Positions 10,650 to 21,278 of a stretch of DNA of 64,000 bases are shown one piece after another (positions within the stretch are counted from its first letter, which is position 1; each line of letters starts with the position of its first letter). The DNA is from Dactylis glomerata (Eukaryota; Streptophyta; Magnoliopsida; Poales; Poaceae): positions 918,450-982,449 of the forward strand of contig QXEO01000149.1 in the NCBI GenBank assembly GCA_007115705.1, in the 5' to 3' direction. Both the position numbers and the translations under genes were made by a program. The notes under the pieces are model-generated. The model was not told the origin of the DNA and ran no database searches. It saw only the letters and a list, made by a program, of their open reading frames with translations.

Positions 10650-13210
10650 GCATCTTTGCAAATTACTGCGCCTAGCTCAAAGGCGTTAAAGAAAAGCACT
10701 CTTGGGAGATAACCCAATGTTTTCTTTTCAGTACTTTTTCTTTTATTTGAGTCTTGGAAGTCATTACTACTGTAATGACCGCTCCTTATCCTTTTTATTT
10801 CGTTGTTGTGCCAAGAGAAGCCTCTAATTTGAGTGAGGTAAAGATTTGGGGATGTTGCTGTCCTGAAATAGTTTTTGGTGCTGCACCGTATAAATTCATG
10901 AAAATTCTCTGTATATCTTTTGGACCTGAGATTTCTTGTGCATATGCCCCACGTTATATCCAAACTTTCATTAGTTGAACACTTTTTGATTTGAGCAACA
11001 GAAAACCCCTCAAAAATTCGACCTATGTCAGCTGTTCTGTTTTGGCAGATTTCTGCCAATATTTGTGTTTGCCGCTTTATCGCTTTCTTTTTTAGTTCTT
11101 TTGATCACGTAACTTTTGGGGAAGTTTCTACAGTAGTATATGCTTAATATGTGGTGGTTTTAGGTTGAAACCTGAAGCAAAAAGGGTTGATTCATTATTA
11201 TGTTTATGCTAATGTTGCTAATAGAATTGTGTTTAGTTTTGTATGAAGGAAGTTTTCAAGTGTAGGGATTGGAGAATGATGAGATGAGATGAAGAATGGA
11301 CAAAAGCTCAAGCTTGGGGATGCCCATGCAACCCCCAAGAAATATCCAAGAGGTACAAGCGTCAAAGCTTGGGGATGCCCCGAGGCACCCCCTTCTTCAT
11401 CGGCAAAAATCAGGTCACCTTTCAAAACACTATATTTTTATTGCTTCATGCACTATGTGTTTTTCTTGGAGTGTCTTTACTTTTGCTTTCAGTTTTCTTT
11501 TGTTTTGTTTGCTGCAATAAATGGTTAGATCACATCATGTTTCTTTTGGAGGAGATGAACTCGTTTTTCATTGCCAAGAACACTCTAGTTTTCACTCTTA
11601 TCGTTCAACGAGTGTTCTCTTTTTCTGCTACTGTGTTTAGCCTTTGTTTTTCGCCTTGATTTTTGTTCAGATCTTCTTTTATCTTTGCATCAAGGTGTAT
11701 TTTGACCACTGGTCTATATTGGTTTTCATCAAAAGAGTTGGTTATAAAAAGTTTGAATGGTGTTGGAAAAGAGAAAAAGTTTCATGCAAAAAAGTGGTAC
11801 AAAAAGGAGCTTGTGTAGACTGCGGCCTAGGCTTTTGCATGTCGTGCTTGATGTCTTTTTGATAGTATGCTTAGTGGTTTTGCTGTAGCATGACTTGTCT
11901 CAAATAACTGAGATTGCTTAATGAGCCTTTGAAAAAATCATGCGTTGTTTTTATCGTTTGGAAGCATTTTTTTGTTTTCTCCTTGATGCTTTATTTGGGT
12001 TGACTTGGCGCATGCTCACACATGTTAGACTCTTACAAAGTTGCCAATAGCCTCTATGATCATTTAGTTTTTGACTTTTGATGCCATCTTATGCTTCTTT
12101 TAATATTGCTTTGTCGCTTTGCATGATTATGGCCGTTATTGCTCTCTTAGTTGGTCGCTTCCAGTCTTTTGCTAGCCCTCATTTTGTACTAAGTATGAGC
12201 TCTACTCGTGCATCCAACTCCTAAAAATCAAGTTTGCCATTGTGTCCACTATAAATTCCTATGCATGGTATTTGTAAGCCATTCCAAGTAAATTTTCATG
12301 TGCTACCTTTCAAAAACCTTCAAAATACTTCTCGTTTTGTGACACTGTTTTCAGCTCATGGGGACGTAGTGGTCGGATTTGCTATCTTCCATATTGCTTA
12401 TTCCAAAAAGAAAAAAAAAAAGAAAAAAGAAAGAAAAAAAGGCACTCCTCCATGGTATGTGAATGTTGGTGGGCACCCGATGAATCGGTTAGCCATGGTT
12501 TGTGAAAGGAAAAAAGGTGGGGAGGAGTGCCAAGCTTTATAAAAAAGAGCACAAAAGTGCCAATCTCTCTCTCAAAAACTTGCTTCATTTTTGTATGGAA
12601 GATAGTAAGAACCCCATTGCCAGTCGTTGACAAAAGCAACCACCTCTCAAAACCAATTTTTATCTCTCTGTTTTACAAATAAAAAGCTCTAGCACATGTT
12701 TAATCACTGCTTCCCTCCGCGAAGGGCCTTTCTTTTACTTTTATGTTGAGTCTCCACCTTCTACCTTTATGCACCATTAAGAGAGCATAGTTGTCATTCT
12801 GAGTATAATGTGCATTGTCCCAAAGTTTTCATTGATTGATTCATATTGTTGGTTTCACTTGTTCTTAAATTATTTGTATCTAGTCTCCCTCTTAAACTTG
12901 AAGGTGTCCTATGCATTTATGATTTGCTCTCCATGAAGGACAAGCTGAAAACCATTTGTATGTTTTTCCTTATGATTTGAACACACGTTTGACTTTCATT
13001 GTTTCATTTTCATGATCTTTTGTTTGTGTTCTATTTCATGTTATAACATGGTTGCTAAGTTTCTTATTGTCAAGATTATGTCTTTCATGCCCATGTTTTA
13101 AGTTCTTTTGATCACAGCACTCAATGCTTACTTAGATGATCAAGATTGTGTAGGTGCATGTCACCTCAAAAATTATTCTTTTGTTATCACTTACCTACTC
13201 GAGGACGAGC
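10650..13210 (+). other. Conserved non-coding 3' domain of element A
   Basis: No significant frame is present. The sequence recurs, in the same order, downstream of the ORFs of B, C and D. Landmarks are a hairpin and GGGAGATAACCC block right after the ORF (10669-10716), an 8-bp-stem hairpin (10760-10779), and two purine-tract-like motifs (11309-11380). An A-rich run lies at 12405-12440. Its conservation without coding capacity suggests a role in cis such as packaging, dimerisation or priming (inference). Confidence 0.8.
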
Positions 13211-13231
13211 AGGAGTTAAGCTTGGGGATGC
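13211..13231 (+). promoter_or_regulatory. Polypurine tract of element A
   Basis: AGGAGTTAAGCTTGGGGATGC directly abuts the TGATACG start of the 3' LTR. This is the expected place for plus-strand priming. The same tract precedes the 3' LTRs of B, C and D. Confidence 0.8.
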
Positions 13232-14775
13232 TGATACGTCTCCAACGTATCCATAATTTTTGATGCTCCATGCTTGTTTTTACACCATTTGCTTAGTGTT
13301 TCGTTACACTTCGTGGCGTTTTTATGCGATTTCCGGAACTAACCTATTGACAAGATGCCACAGTGTCAGTTCCCTGTTTTCTGCTATTTTTGTGTTTCAG
13401 AAAAGCTACACAGGAAATATTCTCGGAATTGAACGAAACAAGTTCCAGAAGTCTTATTTTTCCCGGACGAAGGACGAGGACCAAACGAGAGCCGGAGTGG
13501 GGCCAGGGGCCAGCCTCACACCAGGACGGCGCGGCCCAGCCCCTGGCCGCGCCCCCTATGTGTGAGGAGCCCCTGGCAGCCCCCTGACGATGCCCCTTTG
13601 CCTATATAAAGCCTCGGGATGGAAAACCCTGGGGGAGTCGGCGAAATTTCCAGAACAGTTCCGCAGCGCCGCCGCCGTCGAAGCCAAATTTCGGGGGACA
13701 GAAGTCTCTGTTCCGGCACCCTGCCGGGACGGAGAAGTGCCCCCGGAGCCATCTCCATCGGTCTCCATCGCCGTCTCCGCCGTCTCCATCGACCTCACCG
13801 CCATCTCCATCAACCTTGCTGTCTCCTATGATGAGGAGGGAGTAGTTCATCCCCGGGGTTGAGGGATCTACCGGTAGCTATGTGGTTCACCTCTCTCTCC
13901 CATGATGTGATCTTTATATGATCGTGAGCTTTGTATCATGTTGAATAAGTAGATGCTACTCTTCATCATTATGTGTACTCTAGTGGTGTTATTAAAGTAA
14001 TCTATTCCTCCTGCCATGGTGTAACGGTGACAGTGTGTGCATCATGGTGGTACTTGGTCTAGGCTACGATTGTGATCTCTTATGGATTATGAGAATAATT
14101 ATCACTATGATAGTATTGAAGTGATCTATTCCTCCTTTCATGCTGTAATGTTGACAGTGTGTGCACCGTGTTAGTACTTGGTCTAAGTTGCAATAATATT
14201 TATCTTGAGTTGTGATTTGATTTGGATATCTCTATGAGCGGTGCTTGTCAAGTACTTGATGAGCTTTAAGGGGTGCTTCTGTAGCCACTACGCAATGATT
14301 AGTGTTATTCAATAGGAGAGTAATTCAGAGTAGCATAGTGAAGAGGAGTTATTTATTTGTTCAATTATGTTATATTTGTTGGGAGTGTGTCCACTAGTAA
14401 AAGTATGATCCCTAGGCCTTGTTTCCAAGCTTTGCACAGCGTTTACTTGCTGTTTTGTTACTTGTTTGCTTGCTGCCATTTTTATTCCAGATTGTATTTA
14501 CTACTTGTAATCATCCATACCACTTGTATTTCACTATCTCTTCGCCGAACTAGTGCACCTATACATCTGACAAGTGTATTGGGTATGTTGGGGACACAAG
14601 AAACTTTCTGTATCGTAATTGCAGGGTTGCTTGAGAGGGATAGCTTTGACCTCTTCCTCCCTGAGTTCGATAAACCTTGGGTGATCCACTTAAGGGAAAC
14701 TTGCTGCTGTTCTACAAACCTCTGTACTTGGAGGCCCAACACTGTCTACAAGAACAGACACATGCGTAGACATCA
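13232..14775 (+). repeat. 3' LTR of element A
   Basis: It is 1544 bp, colinear with 6456-7999, with about 40 substitutions by eye. It ends TAGACATCA, followed by the GAATC target duplication. Confidence 0.95.
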
Positions 14776-14780
14776 GAATC

Positions 14781-15012
14781 CTATGGATTTTTTCCTTTGA
14801 GAGCTGTTTGATTCATAGGAACTCATCCTGTAGGAATCAATCCTGTAGGAACTTCATAGTGTATTTTTGTAGGAAATTTTGCATGAAGTCAGACCTAATG
14901 GAAAATTTCCTATGAGACTTCCCGTAGCCATAGGATTCGCTTGGGCAGAGCACTCCAATCCTTTGCATTTCCTATTCCTTTGATTTTCCTACCCTACAAA
15001 TCAAAGGAGGCC
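14781..15012. mobile_element. Harbinger/Tourist-like MITE, right fragment
   Basis: This is the continuation of the MITE that starts at 6405. It ends in AATCAAAGGAGGCC, the inverted partner of the left terminus, followed by the TAA target duplication. Internally it contains further imperfect inverted copies of CCTATTCCTTTG. Confidence 0.85.
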
Positions 15013-15015
15013 TAA

Positions 15016-15544
15016 TACTCGTAGACATTTCACTAATTTTCAGATATAAAAGGAGAATATATACATGGGTGGATTCGAGGTTAATTGCACATGGGCAGTA
15101 AAGTAGCATGCCCCTTCAGTTTTGAAAATATTCAAGTCAGGTAGCATGCCCCTTTATCAATCCTTCGTTCGGGGACAGCCCTGGAAGTTCTTGTTTCTGA
15201 AGAATCTTCTATTTCTAGCCGTATTCCACACAAATTGTATAACTCTGTTTTTTACAGCACGAATGACATGTGCACATGGTAAACGAGACCTGAAAGGAAA
15301 AATTCCCCAGCATCTGCTACCACATTGCCCATCACCCGGCAGGGCCCTACGGCGCAGTCGGCTGCCACCGGCCCCGGCCCGGCCGCCTGGGTAGAATTGA
15401 AGAAACTCGCGCGCTCTGGTAGCATGCATGTATCACGCGCGATGATTGGCCGCCTGTGAGACATGGCCGTGGAACTCAGCCACGCACCCGATCCGTGATG
15501 TACGTGCGTGGAAAAAAATTTAGGCAACATGCTAATAGATTTTA
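15016..15544. other. Anonymous DNA
   Basis: No supported gene is seen. A GC-rich patch at 15330-15400 and the short frames around it do not resemble a known protein. Confidence 0.5.
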
Positions 15545-15983
15545 TTACTCGATAAGAATGTTTACACAATAATAAGAATTGCCAAGCCACACTTGGCGCC
15601 CTAAATCATAAGATAAAGCAAATCTAGCAAGGTTGTCTGTTTCAAAATTAGAAGCCCCTTCCTTTATAGACGAAGCTGCACTTCTTAAATTAAATCGTTT
15701 AGCTCGATATTCTATCTCAAACGACCGAACCATTGTTCCTTCCTTGGTCTCGTCTCGTATGTCTGAAACCACTGGAGGCCACATGGATTCTTGTCAATGG
15801 TAGGTCCTCGGCTAATGACAACGCCTCCCAGCAGGCCATAGATTCTAATATTGCTGGATCAGTAATGCTCTTGAAGACAACAGCCGAATCTCCGAGGTAA
15901 CCCCATCAGCATCACTGCATATAGTTTTTGCTACTCCTCTTTCTCCTGTTTTGAAAACCGCTGGATCAACATTGATCTTTGCC
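15545..15983 (-). pseudogene. RNase H-like (RVT_3 type) domain fragment
   Basis: Read on the minus strand, the translation begins with the AKINVDPAVFK-type start of the RNase H-like domain that ends many plant LINE polyproteins and related host ORFs. It continues through an ILESMACWEALSLAEDL segment and ends with SNFETDNLARFALS and GRQVWLGN, the usual C-terminal signature (family knowledge). At least two frame changes separate these parts, so it is not functional. The last 79 residues (15784 down to 15545) are in one frame and end at a normal-looking stop, followed by TAATAAAAT. No reverse transcriptase or endonuclease domain lies upstream. It is therefore either a 5'-truncated LINE or a decayed stand-alone RNase H-like gene. 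Confidence 0.65.
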
Positions 15984-16140
15984 ATGGCCCATGGATATTC
16001 CTACCGTGTCTCAGCTTACCCGACCATCTCCGTGACAATCCGTGTAGGTTGCCGATATGTCAGTTGGGCCGTGTTTAGTAGGTTGCACGATCTCTAAACA
16101 TGTAGATGAAATTAGGCTGTTTAGTTTTTCGGTTTTGCTA

Positions 16141-16354
16141 GCTTATGGCTCAGTAGAATTTTAGACCATTAGATTTGTATCGTGATTCGTGCAATTGAGT
16201 TGCAAGTTGAGTTGCAACTGAGATTTTTTCAGTTGCAAGTGATATTGCAACTAGGAACCATACATCCGGACCGTTGGATTGCTTTATGATTCGTGCTAAT
16301 AATGAGTTGAGTTGCAACTGAGATATGATGACGTCATTCTACTGAGCCATAAGC
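16141..16354. mobile_element. Small MITE with TA target duplication
   Basis: Termini GCTTATGGCTCAGTAGAA and TTCTACTGAGCCATAAGC are inverted copies. TA flanks both sides (16139-16140 and 16355-16356). The interior repeats GAGTTGCAACTGAGAT-like words. The length is 214 bp with no coding capacity. The TA duplication suggests a Tc1/Mariner-type origin, but the ends are not the Stowaway consensus. Confidence 0.65.
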
Positions 16355-16356
16355 TA

Positions 16357-17860
16357 TTGCTCAGTAGACTGAGCCCTAGACACACCCTTAGTTTTTTTGG
16401 GAGGCGTCGGTGTTGTGGCATGCATGAGTTTTAAAGCATCTCTGGGTCAGACATCGGGAACTGCCAAATCGGTCGTTTTCATAGAGTCTGGCCCGTTGGA
16501 TCACAAAACCATGTCCATGTTGCCAATAACTCTCTACACACATGACACACCCCATTCCATTGCCATCACCCCTCCTCTCTCTCTCTAACCCGTCTTGCGT
16601 CCCATCAACCAGCTCAATGGCTTCGTACCCTCCTCTGCTCCCTCCGCTCTCATGGTGCCTACCAAAGATTTCTCCACAATGGGCCGTATCGACGGAGCAC
16701 ATGGACTGCCACTACAAGGCTGGCAGACTCCGCAACACGGTGCCGCCGATTAACCTGGCCATGATGCCGGTGTTAAATCGGCCTCCACATCATCAAACAC
16801 CACCACAAGGGCAACCAAACAAAGTCAAGAACATGGCCCAAAGCCCATTTTGAATGAGGAATGCTCCCATGGAGCAGAGAACTAGACCCAACCTACCAAA
16901 CAAGCCCTTGATCGCCGTGCACGACACGCGCGAGCAAAACAAATGAGCCTTAGCCGTGTTACTGCCGTCGTATGTCAAGCTTGAAATGGATGCATGCAAA
17001 CTTAGCCAGAACTTCCGATCCCTAACCTCTGGCATAGACTCTCCAGGTTGATTTCCGGATAATGGTGTCATGCATGAAATTGACAAGAAATGGCACACGT
17101 CAGTATCATTTAAATATTTGAATTTGAAATTTAGAAATCATATGATTAGATTTGACTAAATTTTTTTCAAAATATTTCATTCATGTTGGTTTTCTATAAC
17201 TAGCAGCTTAGGGTCAAAATTAAATTGTGAGCTGGTCTTTTGCTAGTTTCCTACTAATTAACCGCCAGCTCTCATCTACTTCATTAATGAAAATAAAAAA
17301 AAAAATCTTTTGCGCCCTTCCAAATTACATTGTGAATATTGTGTCAATGTCTAAAATGTTGCATATTTGTGAACTAGAATAATGTTCGAAAAAACTTTAC
17401 CAACTTTGACTCGTAATATGTGTAGAAAACATTATTAAGATTGGATAGGTGAATTATATTATTTGACTTTGTCGGGCAAACAGCTCATGACGGAGTACTC
17501 GGTTATTATTGGACTTTGTATATCCGTGTGAAAAAGCAGCAGTCAGAAAATATGCTTCCAGCAGCTCCATACTGCAGCTTCAGAAAATAAATCACAACAA
17601 TTGATATCAATCGGGTGCAGAAAAAGAGGCATACGCGCGCACGCTCGCATGCAGTCCAGCAACTTGTGTGCTGCTGACTTGAAGCTGTCGGCAGGAGGAA
17701 TTGCGTGCAGTCGTGTGGGCAAATCACGGTCGGCCATGCAAGCATGCAGCCAAGACGTTGGAATTTTGGGCCTGCCAGTGCATCTGCACAGCAGATGCTC
17801 GACATCCATAGATGGACTTATGACATGTTGAACGGCCCTACATATTTTGGTCTTAAGTCG
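16357..17860. other. Anonymous DNA with short frames, partly AT-rich
   Basis: A Pro/Ser-rich frame of 103 residues at 16542-16853 has no recognisable domain. The stretch 17100-17500 is AT-rich. Nothing supports a gene here. Confidence 0.45.
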
Positions 17861-17984
17861 TGTTTGTTTTAGATCGTCTACGTCAGGACATGGAAATAAT
17901 TTTCAGGCTGTCTATTGACGACGTATTTGTTTTGGATCATTTGCGTCGGGTTATGGACATAATTTTCACACTATGTCTATTGAC
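17861..17984. repeat. Diverged tandem duplication, two units of about 60 bp
   Basis: The segments 17861-17920 and 17924-17984 align from TTTGTTTT(A/G)GATC through CAT(A/G)... to TCTATTGACG with several substitutions. They lie just upstream of the GC-rich decayed frame and may be part of the same transposon's promoter region (inference). Confidence 0.6.
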
Positions 17985-18186
17985 GTCGGGAATGGTCTAA
18001 GTGGTTCGACTCAAATTAGCGCATTGTCATAGCCGCCGCCTGAATTAGCGCAGCTACGTCCCGCTGTGCCGGCTTCCCGCGCTCAAGGAGAGGCCCTTCC
18101 ATGTTCCCACGCGCCCCTATATAAGGGGGCCGGTGGCGGCGCTAAGGTAGCACAAAATCCACGCTACCTAGGCGAGGATCGTGGAG

Positions 18187-19079
18187 ATGGTGCGTGCCCA
18201 GTTTCCGGATAACGAGCCCGCCGCGCAGGCCTTCGCGCGGTTCATGTACGACACGTAGGAGACCGCGGCATATGTCACCACCTAGGACACCGACGGCGAG
18301 CGTCCTCGACGCAGCACGTGGAACGACGCGGCTCCGTGCCGACCTCTGTGCCAAGCTACGGGAGGAGGCGAGCGCCTTCGTTGCCGCAGGCCGGCGCGAG
18401 TGGTGGCGCGGGAGGCACACGCGGAGGTGCTGCACGCGAATGGGCCCTCGGGTGGGAGCCCGTCATTGAGGTGCTCGACGAGATCGACGATGAGGACTTG
18501 GACGACTTCGACGACAAGGAGGGCACCCCAGCCGTCGCCCACAAGCAGCGGGCCCTGCTCACTTAGTTCAAGATTGCTCACCGCGACCAAGCTGGCCGAC
18601 AGCTCATGGCCGTGGAGCGCCAAGCACACAACAATGTGAGGGCCATGTCGCAGGGCGCCGCCCGCGTGACAGCCCACTGGGGCAACCGGGCTGCGGCGGC
18701 GGTGTGGACCGGCGATGAGGACGAGGACCTCATGTAGTGGGCTGCGGTGGTCGTGGTGCGCGAGCAGCACCAGCGGGAGGCACGCGAGACGGAAGAAGGC
18801 GGTGGTGGAAGTAGCCCGTGCGCGGGCCTCACAGGCACAGGTGAAGGAGGTGGCGCGCACACCGGGCGAACGCCCTGGCGGAAGGCCAGGCGCGTCGCGC
18901 GGCGGAGTAATCTCCCTAGGTGGTGCACGAGAGGTAGCGGCGGGCGGCCACCAAGGCGATGACCCCTCGTGAGCACTGTTGCCTCGCCCACCTGCGGCGG
19001 CGCGAGATCTGGGGCCAACGTGCAACGGCGGTGCTGGTCCTTTCGACGGTGAAGACAGCGCTGACACATCCGACAGCTA
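18187..19079 (+). pseudogene. Decayed GC-rich reading frame of unknown family
   Basis: An ATG at 18187 follows a TATATAAG-like box at about 18118 and starts MVRAQFPDNEPA. The frame then meets stops at 18258 and 18283 and shifts repeatedly. Pieces such as WEPVIEVLDEIDDEDLDDFDD (about 18460-18520) and an Arg/Ala/Glu-rich helical stretch up to about 18900 read as former coding sequence in two or more frames. I do not recognise the family. The composition (Arg- and Glu-rich helices, acidic linker) resembles proteins carried by non-autonomous grass DNA transposons, but this is only a likeness. The antisense frames of similar length here are codon-bias shadows. Confidence 0.4.
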
Positions 19080-19461
19080 GTAGGACGAGCGACTGCAAGT
19101 AGCCGCCATAGTGATAGGCCGCGCGACGGCGAGTAGGTATGGTCATCGGTGTAATTTTGAGTGTAAAAACAAGTTAACTAGATTTAAATATTAATTATAT
19201 TAGTTAACTAGCGTGTGTGTGGCTAACATCTGGGACCAAGGCCAATTAAGGAGGGCACACGTGGATGTCTGGTGCTGTCTGTGATGACACAAACCGTGCT
19301 TAAAATTGGATCATATTTACATCACCGTGGACAGGATAACTAAAATATGTTGAACCACTAAGCTGAGTTTTCCGGCACCCGATCAAATTTAGACCGGTTA
19401 AGACAGCCGCGGTAGATTGCTTCAGGCCGTTGAAGATGCTCTGAAGTACTTAATATTGAAG
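19080..19461. other. Anonymous DNA
   Basis: No gene, repeat or RNA feature is seen between the decayed frame and the Stowaway element. Confidence 0.5.
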
Positions 19462-19463
19462 TA

Positions 19464-19568
19464 ATCCCTCCGATCAGAAATAACTAAGAAATAACTATTG
19501 GTGGCTTAGTATAAATTTTGTACTAAGTTAGTATAAAATTGCCGATACTTATTTCCGATCAGAGGGAG
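19464..19568. mobile_element. Stowaway MITE (Tc1/Mariner)
   Basis: The element is 105 bp, with ends ATCCCTCCGATCAGAAATAA and TTATTTCCGATCAGAGGGAG flanked by TA on both sides (19462-19463 and 19569-19570). These are the Stowaway hallmark ends. The interior is a near-perfect hairpin around TTAGTATAAATTTTGTACTAA. Confidence 0.9.
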
Positions 19569-19624
19569 TAATATTTTTCTCATCCCAATGGCGGCAGGCT
19601 ACGTACTTTTGCTAGCTTCGCAGC

Positions 19625-21269
19625 GACGAAATCGACAAAATTGACCCTTGGCTGAAAGTTCAGCACAAAATGAACCTAGTTTGAAACTATTTCAAAATCT
19701 AACCCTTTTTTGTGAAGCCTGCATCAGTGGCGCTACCCTACATGGGGTAGCTCCATTCTGAGTGGAGCTACCCTTTCGCCAACGTGGCACTGGACGACCC
19801 CACCTGTCACAGGTACAACACGATAGCGCCATAGGGAATGGCTTCACAAAATGTAGGGTAGCTCCATTCACAATGGCGCTACCCTTCTTAATGGGCTGGC
19901 CCATTAGTGCGCCGCGTGCTTGCTGCTCCGGGTGGGACTTTTTAGTCCCACCTCGGAAGCTGAGGGTGGTGCACACCAGTTTATAAGCCCCGGTCTGAGA
20001 GGGCCTGTGAGCTCCTCTCAGATCCGGTGCATGCATGTGTGTGTGCGTCCTCCCTGTCCCGGGGTCCCTGGTCCCGCTGGCAGTACTGGCCCCGCCGACT
20101 GGTGGGGTTCTGGACCCCAGTGGTACCCGGTTGACCCTCGGGTGGGCTTTTTTTATTTTTTGTTTAGGTAGCGCAACTCTGAAAGGAGCTACACCTTGTA
20201 GCGTAGCGCCATTCTCAAAGGAGCTACCATTTGTTATGTAGCTCCAAGCTCAAAGGAGCTACCCCGTGTATGTATAGACAACCGCGACCCCGACACCCTT
20301 CTTCCTCCCCATCTCACTCCTTAGCAGTTTTTACCCGGGCGGGCCGCCCTCTCACCCCTCCTCTCAAATCCCCCCCCCCCCCCCCCCAAATCCCTCAAGG
20401 TCTGAAGGCAAATTTTGGGGATTTCGTCGCTGGAGTCCTCCCCAAGGTAATCTCTTCCGTTCCCCTCGATTTCATCTGAAAATTTCTCTCCTATCCTGCC
20501 AGATCTGGGACACCTTGGTTCATCCAAAAATCCAGAAATGTAGGTACCCTAAAAACTGCTAAGGAGTGAGACGGGGAGGAAGAAGGGTGTCGGGGTCGCG
20601 GTTGTCCATACATACACGGGGTAGATCCTTTGAGCTTGGAGCTACACAACAAAGGGTAGCTCCTTTGAGAATGGCGCTACGCTACAAGGTGTAGCTCCTC
20701 TCAGAGTGGCGCTACCTAAACAAATAATAATAAAAAAAGCCCGTCCGAGGGTCAACCGGGTACCACTGGGGTCCACGACCCCACCCGTCGGCGGGGCCAG
20801 TACTGCCAGCGGGACCAGGGACCCCGGGCCCACGGGGCAGGGAGGACACACACACACATGCATGCACCGGATCTGAGAGGAGCTCACAGGCCCTCTCAGA
20901 CCGGGGCTTATAAACTGGTGCGCACCACCCTCAGCTTCCGAGGTGGGACTAAAAAGTCCCACCCGGAGCAGCAAGCACGCGGCGCACTAATGGGCCGGCC
21001 CATTAAGAAGGATAGCGCCATTGTGAATGGAGCTACCCTACAATTTGTGAAGCCATTCTCTGTGGCGCTACCGTGTTGTACCTGTGACATGTGGGGTCGT
21101 CTAGTGCCACGCTGGCGAAAGGGTAGCTCCACTCAGAATGGAGCTACCCCATATAGGGTAGCGCCACTGATGCAGGCTTCATAAAAAATGGTTAGATTTT
21201 GAAATAGTTTCAAACTAGGTTCATTTTGTGCTGAACTTTCAGTCAAGGGTCAATTTTGTCGATTTCGTC
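19625..21269. mobile_element. Mutator-type foldback element with long terminal inverted repeats
   Basis: The left arm 19625-20332 (708 bp) and right arm 20551-21269 (719 bp) are inverted copies. They begin GACGAAATCGAC and end GTCGATTTCGTC. The element is flanked by a 9-bp direct repeat CTTCGCAGC (19616-19624 and 21270-21278), the size made by Mutator-family transposases. The arms carry multiple small inverted repeats of the form GTAGCTCC...GGAGCTAC. The 218-bp unpaired centre has a C18 run and a GGTAAT donor-like site, and may be a captured gene fragment. No transposase is encoded. A transcript across it would fold into a hairpin of about 700 bp. Confidence 0.85.
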
Positions 21270-21278
21270 CTTCGCAGC

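Larger units (their letters stand above)
6456..14775 (+). mobile_element. LTR retrotransposon A, Athila-like non-autonomous (gag-like ORF, no pol)
   Basis: This is a complete 8320-bp element flanked by the 5-bp duplication GAATC (6451-6455 and 14776-14780). Both LTRs are 1544 bp and run TG...CA. A primer site complementary to the 3' end of tRNA-Asp follows the 5' LTR, and a purine-rich tract precedes the 3' LTR. The tRNA-Asp primer and the Gag type point to the Athila side of Ty3/gypsy (family knowledge). Only a gag-like ORF is present; no protease, RT, RNase H or integrase is seen. About 2.5 kb of non-coding sequence fills the 3' half. I counted about 40 differences between the two LTRs by eye, mostly transitions, so this is an older insertion than element C or the copia. 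Confidence 0.93.

Noticed and set aside
16542..16853. A possible Pro/Ser-rich host gene
   Set aside because: It has a single short frame with no domain and no splice or promoter support.
18282..19067. A 261-residue open frame on the minus strand
   Set aside because: It lies opposite the decayed GC-rich forward frame. Its Ala/Arg/Pro composition follows from GC bias, and it has no domain or start context.
19692..20036. Matching open frames in the two arms of the foldback element
   Set aside because: The frames are mirror images created by the inverted repeat, do not start in a plausible context, and are full of the mini-palindrome translation.
20371..20388. The C18 run as an assembly artefact or telomere-like feature
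   Set aside because: A homopolymer in the loop of a foldback element needs no special explanation. Its length may be imprecise but it carries no function I can support.
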